Shown here: positions 8,074-15,782 of the stretch, one piece after another
How positions within the stretch are numbered: position 1 is the stretch's first letter
Layout of the letters: each line of letters opens with the position of its first letter
Source of the DNA: Thiohalophilus thiocyanatoxydans
GTDB lineage: Bacteria; Pseudomonadota; Gammaproteobacteria; UBA6429; Thiohalophilaceae
DNA: 64,000 nt
Direction of reading: 5' to 3'
Assembly: GCF_004366735.1 (NCBI RefSeq)
Contig: NZ_SOQX01000002.1
Coordinates: forward strand, 62,001-126,000
Made by a program: the position numbers and the translations under genes
The notes under the pieces: model-generated
What the model was told of the DNA's origin: nothing
Databases searched by the model: none
What the model saw: only the letters and a program-made list of their open reading frames with translations

Positions 8074-8496
8074 ATGAAAGTTAACGAACTGGCCAAGCAG
8101 GCTGGGGTAGAACCTCATGTAATTCGCTACTATTCACGTATCGGGCTGCTGCTACCCGTACGGGATAATCATAACGGTTACAAGCTGTACAATGCCGAGG
8201 ATGCCCGGCGGCTTGAATTCATACGTCAGGCTCAATCTATCGGATTAACCCTGAGCGAAATTTCCGAACTGCTGACGCAATATGAACAGGCGGGATGTGA
8301 TTGTTGCCAATTGCTGTACCGGATGCTGGAAAACCATGTTGAACAGAACCGGCGTAAAATCGAAGAGCTGAAAAAACTGCAGGCGCGCATGGAAACCACT
8401 CTCGCTGATTGGAACAACAAAGGCGCACCAGATTGTACCGGCAGCCCGGCCTGTCCGGCCGTAAAGCTGGATGGCTGCTGCACTGATAATCATTGA
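8074..8496 (+). CDS. MerR-family regulator with Cys-rich metal site
   Basis: A 140-residue MerR protein starting MKVNELAKQAGVEPHVIRYY. It has the winged HTH (residues 1-70), a dimerisation helix, and cysteines in two groups: C75, C77, C78 in GCDCC, and C121, C127, C135, C136 at the C-terminus. GGGGATGG lies just upstream of the ATG. The cysteine pattern is that of thiol metal sensors of the ZntR/CadR/PbrR sort, though the exact spacing does not let me name the metal. It is similar over its whole length to the MerR at 2268, so the pair probably arose by duplication. Confidence 0.88.
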   Translation: MKVNELAKQAGVEPHVIRYYSRIGLLLPVRDNHNGYKLYNAEDARRLEFIRQAQSIGLTLSEISELLTQYEQAGCDCCQLLYRMLENHVEQNRRKIEELKKLQARMETTLADWNNKGAPDCTGSPACPAVKLDGCCTDNH

Positions 8497-8585
8497 GTCG
8501 GGGAGATAGCGCATTGGGACAAGGTGCACACCGGTTTTTCGTTCTGAACGCATATGTTGTCATTACACAGGGATATCGGGTTGAG

Positions 8586-9764
8586 TTATTCAGAAGACCT
8601 CTTTCCCGTCTCTGCCTGCAGTGCCCGCCGCGTCAGGATCGGCCCGAGAATTTCAAACAGGACGGTGCTGCCGATGACCACACTGATCAGAGTTTCGGAA
8701 AATTCGGGATAGCGTTCGGCCGCGACCAGCCCCATGCCCATGGCCACGCCCGCCTGGGGCATCAGTGACAGGGCGAGTCGGTTGCTTTCATTGACCGGTG
8801 TATGCAGCCAGGCGCCGGCACTCCAGGCGCCGGCAAAGCGGGAGACAACCCGCAACAGGACATAGGCGCTTCCCAGCAGACCGATCTCCAGCAAGCCGAG
8901 CAGCTCCAGCTGGGCGCCGGCCAGCACGAAGAACAGCACCAGGAAGGGCCGATCGAAATCATCGATGACGTGAAAGGGGCGGGTATGATGCCGGGCGAGA
9001 TTGACGATCACCATGCCCAGGGTCATGGCGGCCAGAAACGGCGAGACCTCCAGCCAGTCGGTGAGTCCCGCGCAGAGGATCACGACCCCCAGCGCTTCGA
9101 GAATGGTCGGCTCGCCCGGGCGCAGGCGCCCGGTCAGCAACGCGGCCGGGATGCCGATGGCCAGGCCGAGCAGCAACGCACCGCCGATATCCCAGACTCC
9201 GTGCAGAATCGATTGATAGAGTGAACCGTTGCCGGTCAACACGGCGGCCACGGCCAGCGCCACGGAAAAGATAATCAGCCCCCAGGCATCATCCACCGCC
9301 ACGATCCCCAGCAGGGTGCGGGTGATGCGGTTGTCCTTGCCGCTCTCGCGAATGACCTCGATGGTGGTGGCCGGGTCGGTAGCGGCGGCGATCGCGCCCA
9401 GCAACACTGCCAGCGGGGGCGGCGTATTCAACAGCAGCAGGCCGATGATCACCCCGCCGCTGGTGAGCAGGGCAATCAGCACCGAATAGCCCATCACCGC
9501 GCGGCCGTGCCGGAAGATACCCTGGCGGCTGAGTTTGCCACCGAGCAGGAAACCGATCATGGTCAGGGCGATAGTCGTAATCAGCTCGAACCACTGTTCG
9601 CTGCGATCGGGCAGCAGATCCAGTCCGCCGGGACCGACCGCAAACCCGAATAGCAACAACAGGGTGACGCGGGGCAGACGAGTCAGCTTGCCGATCCCGT
9701 CGGTGGCCATGCCCAGCAGCAACAGCGCGCCGAGTGCAATTAATAGCGTGGCGTGTTCAGACAT
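8586..9764 (-). CDS. CPA2-type Na+(K+)/H+ antiporter
   Basis: A 392-residue integral membrane protein with about 12 helices, of the monovalent cation:proton antiporter-2 (Kef/NapA-like) family. Conserved ion-site residues are visible: the unwound-helix motif ATDPATT around D130 and the double aspartate VDDAWG at D158-D159. There is no C-terminal TrkA-N or USP domain, so it is a stand-alone exchanger and not a KefC with its regulatory tail. It is transcribed towards the second merR. No link to the metal island is evident from sequence. Confidence 0.88.
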   Translation of the reverse strand: MSEHATLLIALGALLLLGMATDGIGKLTRLPRVTLLLLFGFAVGPGGLDLLPDRSEQWFELITTIALTMIGFLLGGKLSRQGIFRHGRAVMGYSVLIALLTSGGVIIGLLLLNTPPPLAVLLGAIAAATDPATTIEVIRESGKDNRITRTLLGIVAVDDAWGLIIFSVALAVAAVLTGNGSLYQSILHGVWDIGGALLLGLAIGIPAALLTGRLRPGEPTILEALGVVILCAGLTDWLEVSPFLAAMTLGMVIVNLARHHTRPFHVIDDFDRPFLVLFFVLAGAQLELLGLLEIGLLGSAYVLLRVVSRFAGAWSAGAWLHTPVNESNRLALSLMPQAGVAMGMGLVAAERYPEFSETLISVVIGSTVLFEILGPILTRRALQAETGKRSSE

Positions 9765-9789
9765 ATTTATCGTTGTTATTGCTTATCCT

Positions 9790-9932
9790 CTAAATAAGTG
9801 TTCCGAATACCAGATCATTTTGTTCAAAAGATTGCTTCGCTTCGCTCGCAATGACCCAAAATAGAGAGGTCATTGCGAGGAACAACGTGACGAAGCAATC
9901 TCTCTGTACTGGTATTCGGAACATCTATTTAG
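9790..9932. repeat. Nested inverted-repeat element (MITE/REP-like)
   Basis: Outer arms at 9790-9814 and 9908-9932 match in 22 of 25 positions when one is reversed (core TGTTCCGAATACCAG). Inner arms carry GATTGCTTCG and CGCAATGAC on the left and the reverse on the right. The same gattgcttcg/cgcaatgac theme is familiar from dispersed intergenic repeats in many proteobacteria. No ORF of substance lies inside. The rest of the 9765-10031 spacer shows nothing else. Confidence 0.75.
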
Positions 9933-10031
9933 CATACACGGGTGTTTCCATGGAAAAAACGGCACGGCAGAACAGGATCAATCAAATCTCTGTTATAGCT
10001 GCCCTGCGTTTATCCGTTGCGACAGAGGGGC

Positions 10032-10886
10032 TCACTCGATCACATGCTGGCTGGCGGCCAGTTCGCGCAGGCCGTCCAGGGCCTGTTCCAGGACAGGATG
10101 GTCACTCTGGCGCGGGTAGACCATATAAGCCGGATGCCGGAATTCGGGCGAATCGGCGACGTGATGCAGTTTACCGCTTTCAATAAAGGGGGCGGCCATG
10201 CGCGCCGGCAAAAAGCAGCTGCCGCCGTTGGTCAGGATCAGCTGGATACCGAGCCAGCCGATGTTGGCAATCTGCGGGGGCCCTTCCAGTTCGGGATAAC
10301 TTTGTGCATGGCGCGCGTAGAAGCCCGGTCCCCATTCGATATAGACGTAATCCTCGCCGGGGCCGGTATCGTCGGGCCGGGTACTGACCAGAATCAGGGT
10401 CTCGTCGAACAGCGCCTCGACCACCAGGCCGGGGCTGTGGGTCGGGGTATACATCAGCCCGATATCCAGACTGCCCTCGATCAGGCCGCGCATGATGTCC
10501 TCCTCGAAGCCGATATCGCTGTGAATCACCACATCCGGGGCCTGCCGGCGCATCCAGCCGACCCATTGGGGCAAATACCCCTCCCACAGGGCGATACGCC
10601 CGCTGATCCGGATGCTGGCCCGGTAGCGTTCCGGTAGTCCCACTTCGGCGCGGGCCTGATCGGCCGTGAGCACCAACCGTTTGGCATAGTCGAGAAATCG
10701 TCGTCCGGCCGGTGTCAGGCTGGCGCCGGCCCGGTTGCGCACGAACAACCGGGCGCCCAGCTCCTGCTCCAGCCGCTGCAGGCGGGCGCTGACCGTCGAC
10801 TGGGTCAGATGCAGCTGTTTGGCGGCCTCCAGGAAGCTGCCGTTGGCGGTAATCGCGAGAAAGGTGCGTGCCTGATCAATGTCCAT
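10032..10886 (-). CDS. LysR-family transcriptional regulator
   Basis: A 284-residue LysR protein. The N-terminal HTH (MDIDQARTFLAITANGSFLEAAKQ.., then LTQSTVSARLQRLEQELG) is followed by the two-lobed effector-binding domain. The effector cannot be told from sequence. It is divergent from the DsrC-like gene across a 123-base spacer containing four ATATCG motifs, two of them in a perfect palindrome. Regulation of itself and of the DsrC-like gene is the simplest reading. Confidence 0.92.
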   Translation of the reverse strand: MDIDQARTFLAITANGSFLEAAKQLHLTQSTVSARLQRLEQELGARLFVRNRAGASLTPAGRRFLDYAKRLVLTADQARAEVGLPERYRASIRISGRIALWEGYLPQWVGWMRRQAPDVVIHSDIGFEEDIMRGLIEGSLDIGLMYTPTHSPGLVVEALFDETLILVSTRPDDTGPGEDYVYIEWGPGFYARHAQSYPELEGPPQIANIGWLGIQLILTNGGSCFLPARMAAPFIESGKLHHVADSPEFRHPAYMVYPRQSDHPVLEQALDGLRELAASQHVIE

Positions 10887-10898
10887 AACAAGCCTCTT

Positions 10899-10966
10899 AT
10901 ATCGATAATATCGATATTATAGTGCAAATAATATCGTTTGACTGCATTAGATGATACTTATATCGT
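10899..10966. promoter_or_regulatory. LysR operator array and dsrC-like promoter
   Basis: Bases 10899-10917 form a perfect 9-1-9 palindrome, ATATCGATA-A-TATCGATAT. Further ATATCG copies begin at 10931 and 10960, four in all. TTGACT (10938-10943) with a 17-base spacer to TATCGT (10961-10966) is a plausible promoter for the rightward gene, and the last motif overlaps its -10. This looks like a divergent control region for the LysR protein. Confidence 0.6.
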
Positions 10967-11009
10967 TTTTACTACATTAAATAGCGGTAAAGCAAAAGGA
11001 GATCCTTCC

Positions 11010-11342
11010 ATGACGACCATGACTGAACTGGAACGGGACAATGAAGGTTATTTGATCGACCCGGAGCAGTGGAACGAAGCGGTCGCCCAGGAACTGGCCG
11101 AGGAAGAGGGACTGGAGTTGGACGACACTTACCTTGCGGTACTCAAGTTCATGCGCCGCTACTGGGCCGAGCACCAGACAGCACCCGATGTGCGCCATGT
11201 GGTGGATTATCTGGTCAAGGAAGAAGGCTTTGACAAGAAAACGGCCAAGGCCCATCTGTTTGAGTTGTTCCCCTACGGCTACGTCAAGCAGGCCTGCAAG
11301 GTGGCCGGCATGATCAAGCCACGGGCCTGGAGTACCGGCTGA
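11010..11342 (+). CDS. DsrC/TusE-family protein lacking the penultimate cysteine
   Basis: Starting at the ATG at 11010 (AAGGAG about 8 bases upstream) the product is 110 residues and colinear with DsrC/TusE: EGYLIDPEQWNEAVA, then the helical core, then LFPYGYVKQACKVAGM. DsrC carries sulfur between C-terminal cysteines CysB and CysA, 11 residues apart, and TusE keeps only CysA. Here CysB is present (C96), but position 107, where CysA should stand, is Trp, and the tail ends RAWSTG. It therefore cannot form the DsrC trisulfide or act as TusE in the usual way. It may be a regulatory or accessory paralogue. Confidence 0.85.
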   Translation: MTTMTELERDNEGYLIDPEQWNEAVAQELAEEEGLELDDTYLAVLKFMRRYWAEHQTAPDVRHVVDYLVKEEGFDKKTAKAHLFELFPYGYVKQACKVAGMIKPRAWSTG

Positions 11343-11376
11343 ATCGAGCCAGCCTGCCGCCTGTTTCAACGAGTAC

Positions 11377-11430
11377 ACAAGGGAGCCGGTGAGCTGCGTC
11401 TCGTCCCCCGTTAATTGCCGGCTTCCTTGT
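11377..11430. repeat. Inverted repeat after dsrC-like gene
   Basis: Thirteen-base arms, ACAAGGGAGCCGG at 11377-11389 and CCGGCTTCCTTGT at 11418-11430, pair fully apart from one G-U, over a 28-base loop. There is no T-run, so it is not a standard terminator, but it may end or stabilise the transcript. Confidence 0.5.
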
Positions 11431-11474
11431 CCCTTATGCCGGGTGATGAAGCGCATGCATTGCTGCTGAATTTC

Positions 11475-11551
11475 TGGCGCCCCGATCAGGATTCGAACCT
11501 GAGACCTTCCCCTTAGGAGGGGGACGCTCTATCCAGCTGAGCTATCGGGGC
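11475..11551 (-). tRNA. tRNA-Arg (anticodon CCT)
   Basis: Read on the minus strand, a complete cloverleaf runs from GCCCCGATAGCTCAGC to GATCGGGGCG followed by an encoded CCA. The 7-base acceptor stem is GCCCCGA/TCGGGGC. The T-arm has GGTTCGAATCC, and the anticodon loop reads CTCCTAA, giving anticodon CCT for AGG codons. Length is 77 bases. Confidence 0.97.
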
Positions 11552-11990
11552 TGATGGCCGCAGATTGTAGCACTGCCGGAAAGGGAACCCAACGCGCACC
11601 GGTTCGATCCCCGCCTGCGACAGAACCTCCTCGCCTCGAGTCCGGATCAAGCAAGATTTACACTCACTCGAATCACATTCCGCCTGATTGAATTTTCCCC
11701 CGGGATGGACAAAAGAGCACCTGATTCCGCGGCCACCAGGAAGTGAATTTTATGCCGCACGCGGGGTTTTTGCGGGCACAGCGCACAAATTATTCAGTCA
11801 CTGACACGTTGCCGCTTTTCTATGTCGCAACATTCAGCGGGTGTTCTATACTTTGTTGAATAAGTAACTGATAAATAAAATAACCGCGGACATTCTGTGA
11901 TCCGCTTATCGGTTTTGCCCCGCTGAATGCCATTACCATGTCGTGTTGGAGCGAGCTTGTTCTGCTCGGATGTGATGCAAGGAGATAATA
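11552..11990. other. Long spacer with paired leader upstream of membrane gene
   Basis: No ORF is convincing here. From 11831 to 11929 there is nested pairing. CATTCAGCGGG (11831-11841) pairs perfectly with CCCGCTGAATG (11919-11929), and inside it GCGGA/TCCGC and AACCG/CGGTT can also pair. AAGGAG precedes the ATG at 11991. I could not place a good promoter, though TATACT is present at 11847. The first part, 11552-11820, shows nothing definite. Confidence 0.5.
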
Positions 11991-13427
11991 ATGCTAAACG
12001 AGATATTCATGATTGTACCCAGTATTCTTCTGAGTGCGCTGATCTGGTTCATCATTCTGAGTTTTGTTTTATGGGCCGCACGTACCCACGCGCATCGTAC
12101 TATCCGTTCATTCGGCCAGATTCTGCACGGCGCGCTGAGACTGACCTCGGCATCAATTATGCGCGCGGAGAGCCGCCTGCTGGAACGTAATCGTGAGGTG
12201 CTGCTGAATCAGGGGAGGGAAGCCGCCGAGCGTATTGTTGAAAGAGAGTTTGAGCGTATTGATGCAAGTGTACGCAAAGACCTGGCCGAGTATCCCTCCC
12301 TGCATCGTCAATTGAGTGAAGAGATCACCAAGATCGACGAAGATTACAAGGAGAGCACGGAAGTGCCGCCGGAACCCCCGGCCTGGGTCAAGGCTGTAGA
12401 AGCGGTGGCCAAAATTCCCACAACCAAGGGGGACCCGATGGTGGGCAATGTGCTCGAGGACATCCATCAGTCGCTGGTCAAGGCCAATACCCGGGCGCTG
12501 GAGGAGTATCGAAAGGCCAGCCACAAACGGCATCAATTGTTAAATAACATGATGCCGCACTGGCGCAACGTCAAGCAGATACTTGCCAAGGTCGACAAGA
12601 ACGTCAACAGTCTGTTGCAGCGTTCCGTCACAATCGATCGGCATATGGAAGAGTATGAAAATATCCAGAAACGCAGTAACCGTGCGTTGGAAATGTTGTC
12701 GTCCTCCTCTATTACCCAGTTCTTTGTCTCGGCTTTTGTGCTGGTTATTGCCATTGGCGGCGCCATGATTAACTTTAATCTGATCGCCCTGCCCATGTCG
12801 GAAATGGTCGGCGCCAAAAGCGAGATTATCGGCATGCCAACTTCGGATGTCGCCGCACTGGTGATCATCCTGGTTGAGATAGCCATGGGAATATTTCTGA
12901 TGGAGTCATTGCGGATTACGCGCCTGTTTCCGATCATAGGTGCATTGCCGGACAAAATGCGTGTGCGCATGATCTGGATAACCTTCACTATCCTGTTTGT
13001 GCTGGCCTCGGTCGAAGCGGGGCTGGCCTATATGCGTGAATGGCTGGTCGAAATGAAACAGGCCTCGATGCTGACAGGCGGTGAAGAGGCCGTGCAGGAC
13101 GGGTACTTGTGGATTACTACTGCCGCCCAGATGGGGCTGGGGTTTATGTTGCCTTTTGCGTTGGTGTTTGTGGCAATTCCACTGGAATCCTTTGTCCATT
13201 CGCTGCGCACGGTCCTGGGGATTCTGGGTGTCGCGTTGTTGCGCACTCTGGCCTGGCTGCTGCGGTTTGTGGGTAATATCGCCCGTTATGCCGCAAAAGT
13301 GCTGGAGAATGTCTACGATCTGTTGATTTTCGCGCCTTTGCTGATTGAACGACTACTTGCCACAGACCGCGAATCGAAAAAAAAAGACAGTCAAGGCAAA
13401 AAAGCTGACACTGCATCCGCATACTAA
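11991..13427 (+). CDS. Coiled-coil multi-pass membrane protein, unknown function
   Basis: A 478-residue inner-membrane protein I cannot assign to a family. One helix at residues 6-29 is followed by about 200 charged, largely helical residues (50-240) with coiled-coil character. Then come five helices, roughly 241-263, 284-305, 325-347, 372-397 and 404-425, and a Lys-rich cytoplasmic-looking tail (DRESKKKDSQGKK). The long hydrophilic part points to one side of the membrane like a sensor or scaffold. It lies 11 bases before a vWA-domain lipoprotein gene and both end at one strong terminator, so they form a two-gene operon. Confidence 0.75.
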   Translation: MLNEIFMIVPSILLSALIWFIILSFVLWAARTHAHRTIRSFGQILHGALRLTSASIMRAESRLLERNREVLLNQGREAAERIVEREFERIDASVRKDLAEYPSLHRQLSEEITKIDEDYKESTEVPPEPPAWVKAVEAVAKIPTTKGDPMVGNVLEDIHQSLVKANTRALEEYRKASHKRHQLLNNMMPHWRNVKQILAKVDKNVNSLLQRSVTIDRHMEEYENIQKRSNRALEMLSSSSITQFFVSAFVLVIAIGGAMINFNLIALPMSEMVGAKSEIIGMPTSDVAALVIILVEIAMGIFLMESLRITRLFPIIGALPDKMRVRMIWITFTILFVLASVEAGLAYMREWLVEMKQASMLTGGEEAVQDGYLWITTAAQMGLGFMLPFALVFVAIPLESFVHSLRTVLGILGVALLRTLAWLLRFVGNIARYAAKVLENVYDLLIFAPLLIERLLATDRESKKKDSQGKKADTASAY

Positions 13428-13438
13428 GGGAGAGTGGA

Positions 13439-14101
13439 ATGAAGAATAATCGTTTGCTTATAATGATGATGGTGGCTACTCTGGTCGTCGCCGGAGGTTG
13501 CTCTAGACACAATCAGGAACGGGATCACGGTGTCTATATGTTGCTTGATACCTCAGGTACCTATACAGAGCAATTGGGAGAAGCGCAGCGAATTATCAAT
13601 TATGTTCTGAGCGAGCTGGAGCCGGGGGATACCTTTGCGGTTGCCCGCATTGATACGGGCAGTTTCAGTGAAAAAGATATCGTGCACCGGCAAACCTTCG
13701 ATACACGCCCAAGTCAGGCCAATACACAGCGGCGTGTTTTTCGGGAAACCATCGACCAGTTTGTCAAGGAAGTTGAGCCGAGTTCCTATACTGATATCAC
13801 CGGGGGTATTCTGCAGGCAGTTGAACACCTCAACGAAGTTGGTCCGGGAAGTAAAACCATTTTAATTTTTTCGGACATGAAAGAAGATATCAAGGAAGGT
13901 TATGTCCGGGATATTGCATTGCAGCTTGACGGGTTTAATGTGGTTGCGTTAAACGTGATAAAACTGGCCAGTGACAATGTGGATCCACGGAAATACATGG
14001 ATCGTCTGGCCGAATGGGAAAAGCGCGTCGAGTCAGGCGGGGGGCAGTGGAAAATGGTCAATGACATGGAAAGACTGGAATCAGTGATGGAATTTGATTA
14101 A
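13439..14101 (+). CDS. vWA-domain lipoprotein
   Basis: A 220-residue protein with a lipoprotein signal: positive start, hydrophobic run, lipobox VVAGG-C21. The mature part is a von Willebrand factor A fold with the metal-ion-dependent adhesion site residues in place: D37-T-S39-G-T41 (family DxSxS), T118 in SYTDITGG, and D146 in IFSDM. GGGAGAG lies just before the ATG. It would sit in the periplasm anchored to a membrane, able to bind a partner through Mg2+. The natural partner is the coiled-coil membrane protein encoded just upstream. Confidence 0.8.
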   Translation: MKNNRLLIMMMVATLVVAGGCSRHNQERDHGVYMLLDTSGTYTEQLGEAQRIINYVLSELEPGDTFAVARIDTGSFSEKDIVHRQTFDTRPSQANTQRRVFRETIDQFVKEVEPSSYTDITGGILQAVEHLNEVGPGSKTILIFSDMKEDIKEGYVRDIALQLDGFNVVALNVIKLASDNVDPRKYMDRLAEWEKRVESGGGQWKMVNDMERLESVMEFD

Positions 14102-14128
14102 CTCACCGCTGCGCAAACAGCTCCTGAC

Positions 14129-14163
14129 GGGCCATCGGATTTCTTTCGGTGGCCCTTTTTTTA
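14129..14163 (+). terminator. Rho-independent terminator of the vWA operon
   Basis: GGGCCA (14129-14134) pairs with TGGCCC (14150-14155), with further A/T and C/G pairing inside, followed directly by a run of eight T. It closes the two-gene operon 28 bases after its last stop codon. Confidence 0.85.
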
Positions 14164-14334
14164 TCTCTTGACAGCTCTTTCGCGGTTCACACTGCATTGG
14201 CGACTCGCATTATCCCGCGTCGCGGAATCTTTTGGCCGGTCTACACATCCAGCGTCTTCGATGGTAACCTGAATGCAGGTCAAGTCCTGAGGCCTGGAGC
14301 CGACAGACTCTGGAGAGACAGTGGAAATAGCCTG

Positions 14335-14778
14335 ATGAGTCATACCATTGCACAGCATCGCCGGCAGCAACCCATGTGGTTCTACGAAAAGAACTACCGG
14401 TTTTTGCGCCAGTTGCTTCCCGATTTACCACAGGAACATGTCGGTCACTATCAGATCCGGCATGCGCAGCACCGGCTGGACATCCAGGTGGCTGAATTCG
14501 GCCCCTATACCCAGCTTTTGCAGTTGTCCCAGTGCTTTGAAGGCGTTTCATCCCTGGTATGTGATTTGCGTATGAGTGTGCGGGTCTATCATGACGCCAG
14601 GCTGGCCGAGGTGATCGGCTATCAGGGGGTCGAGCGGTTGCTGGCACGTTATGAATTGCCCAATGCCGGGATGTTATATCCTGACGAAAAACGTCAGGCA
14701 AATCTGTTGTTGCACGACTGGCTGGCCATGTTCATTAATCACGACAAACAGACTGACAAAACCGCCACAGTGTCATAA
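14335..14778 (+). CDS. DUF1249 family protein
   Basis: Read from the ATG at 14335 this is a 147-residue soluble protein of the DUF1249 family, common in gammaproteobacteria and of unknown function. Family-like parts are the N-terminal FYEKNYRFLRQLLPDL, the mid segment with VRVYHDARLAEVIGYQG, and the C-terminal DEKRQANLLLHDWL. Its own initiation region carries only a weak GGAAA. The open frame reaching back to 14149 runs through the preceding terminator and is not coding. No functional partner is next to it. Confidence 0.8.
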   Translation: MSHTIAQHRRQQPMWFYEKNYRFLRQLLPDLPQEHVGHYQIRHAQHRLDIQVAEFGPYTQLLQLSQCFEGVSSLVCDLRMSVRVYHDARLAEVIGYQGVERLLARYELPNAGMLYPDEKRQANLLLHDWLAMFINHDKQTDKTATVS

Positions 14779-15059
14779 AACGGGCTCCTGGCCTTCGTCC
14801 GCCCCGATCGGGGCCGCCGCTGTCCGGTTCCGGGGGACCGAGAAACCGGTTCAGGTCCAAAGCCCCCGCCCGTTGGCCCTGGTGGCCTGTCAGCTGCCGG
14901 GGTAGTCGCCTGGTAACCTTCTGAGTATCCCCGGGCCGGGGAGTTTCTCCTCCTGTACGGGTAAATTTACGCCGGACCCGGGCCGGGATGGACGGCGCGC
15001 ACTCCCGAAACGCCCTCCCATAGGTTGCCTGAACCGGCCCGGTTCGATTAATCTCCCTT
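14779..15059. other. GC-rich spacer without a gene
   Basis: No ORF is supported. The stretch is GC-rich with small palindromes: TCCCCGGGCCGGGGA near 14928 and GAACCGGCCCGGTTC near 15030. The CRP-type site at 15060-15085 and the leader of the ankyrin gene follow. Confidence 0.4.
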
Positions 15060-15085
15060 CAAAATGTGTTAAAGATCACATTTTG
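15060..15085. promoter_or_regulatory. CRP-type binding site
   Basis: CAAAATGTG (15060-15068) and CACATTTTG (15077-15085) form a perfect 9-8-9 dyad. The core TGTGTTAAAGATCACA matches the CRP half-sites TGTGA/TCACA with only one base off, and the AAATGTG...CACATTT flanks equal the CRP consensus. It lies about 105 bases before the ankyrin-pmpAB unit. A CRP/Vfr-like regulator probably acts here, but no such gene is in the window. Confidence 0.6.
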
Positions 15086-15176
15086 TTCGCCGACAATTTA
15101 TCCAGAAGCACACATTTCGGGGAGTTTCGGCAATCGAGCCCGTCACCCGCTAACCGGCTTCCGGGGGGGGAATGCC

Positions 15177-15779
15177 ATGGGATGTTCACACGCTACCAAC
15201 TGTCAGCTCTATGCCCAGTTTGCCGCTGATGCATCACTGAAGCTATGGAAACAGCACTATTGCGAGAACGTTTTTGATCAGTGCGCCCGTTATCAGCTTG
15301 CGATGGAGGGCAGGCCGGTCCCGCTGACCCTGTTACCCAACGGCAAGATGGTCGAACGGCGCTCGAAGGAGCAGATCAGCGCCTCGGCGCTGTTTAACGC
15401 TATTCAGAAACAGCGGGTCGGCGTAGTTCGCTCGCTGATCAAGACCGGTATGTCCTCCTACGAACTCAAGACCGAGGAAGGTCTCAGCCCGCTGATGGCC
15501 GCGGTGGCGGTCGGCAATCCGGAACTGGTCAATCTGATGCTGGAATACGGTTGCGATCCTTATGCCACAAACCGGGAAGGGAAGCGTGCGATTGATATGG
15601 CTCAGGAAGCCGGTTTTAGCGAATGCCGCAATATTCTGAACAAATACATGGCGACCCATCCCGCTGAAAAAACAGCGCCAGCTTCCGGTAATCCCCCGCC
15701 GGAAGAGGCCGAGCCGGAAATGAACGAAGTCGTCGGGTTTTTACGTCGGTTTAATCCGTTTCGATCCAGGGAGACCTGA
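15177..15779 (+). CDS. Cys4 N-terminal motif plus ankyrin repeats
   Basis: A 200-residue soluble protein starting at the ATG at 15177, preceded by a G-rich tract. The first 55 residues hold four spaced cysteines, C3, C9, C29 and C36, in a pattern C-x5-C-x19-C-x6-C with LKLWKQHYC and CARYQLAMEG. This looks like a compact metal- or redox-binding unit. Residues about 75-160 hold ankyrin repeats (EGLSPLMAAVAVGNPELVNLMLEYG, NREGKRAIDMAQEAG). A Pro/Glu-rich linker and RRFNPF tail follow. It ends 3 bases before the YeeE/YedE gene, so it is probably tied to that transporter as a sensor or cytoplasmic partner. Confidence 0.8.
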   Translation: MGCSHATNCQLYAQFAADASLKLWKQHYCENVFDQCARYQLAMEGRPVPLTLLPNGKMVERRSKEQISASALFNAIQKQRVGVVRSLIKTGMSSYELKTEEGLSPLMAAVAVGNPELVNLMLEYGCDPYATNREGKRAIDMAQEAGFSECRNILNKYMATHPAEKTAPASGNPPPEEAEPEMNEVVGFLRRFNPFRSRET

Positions 15780-15782
15780 GAC

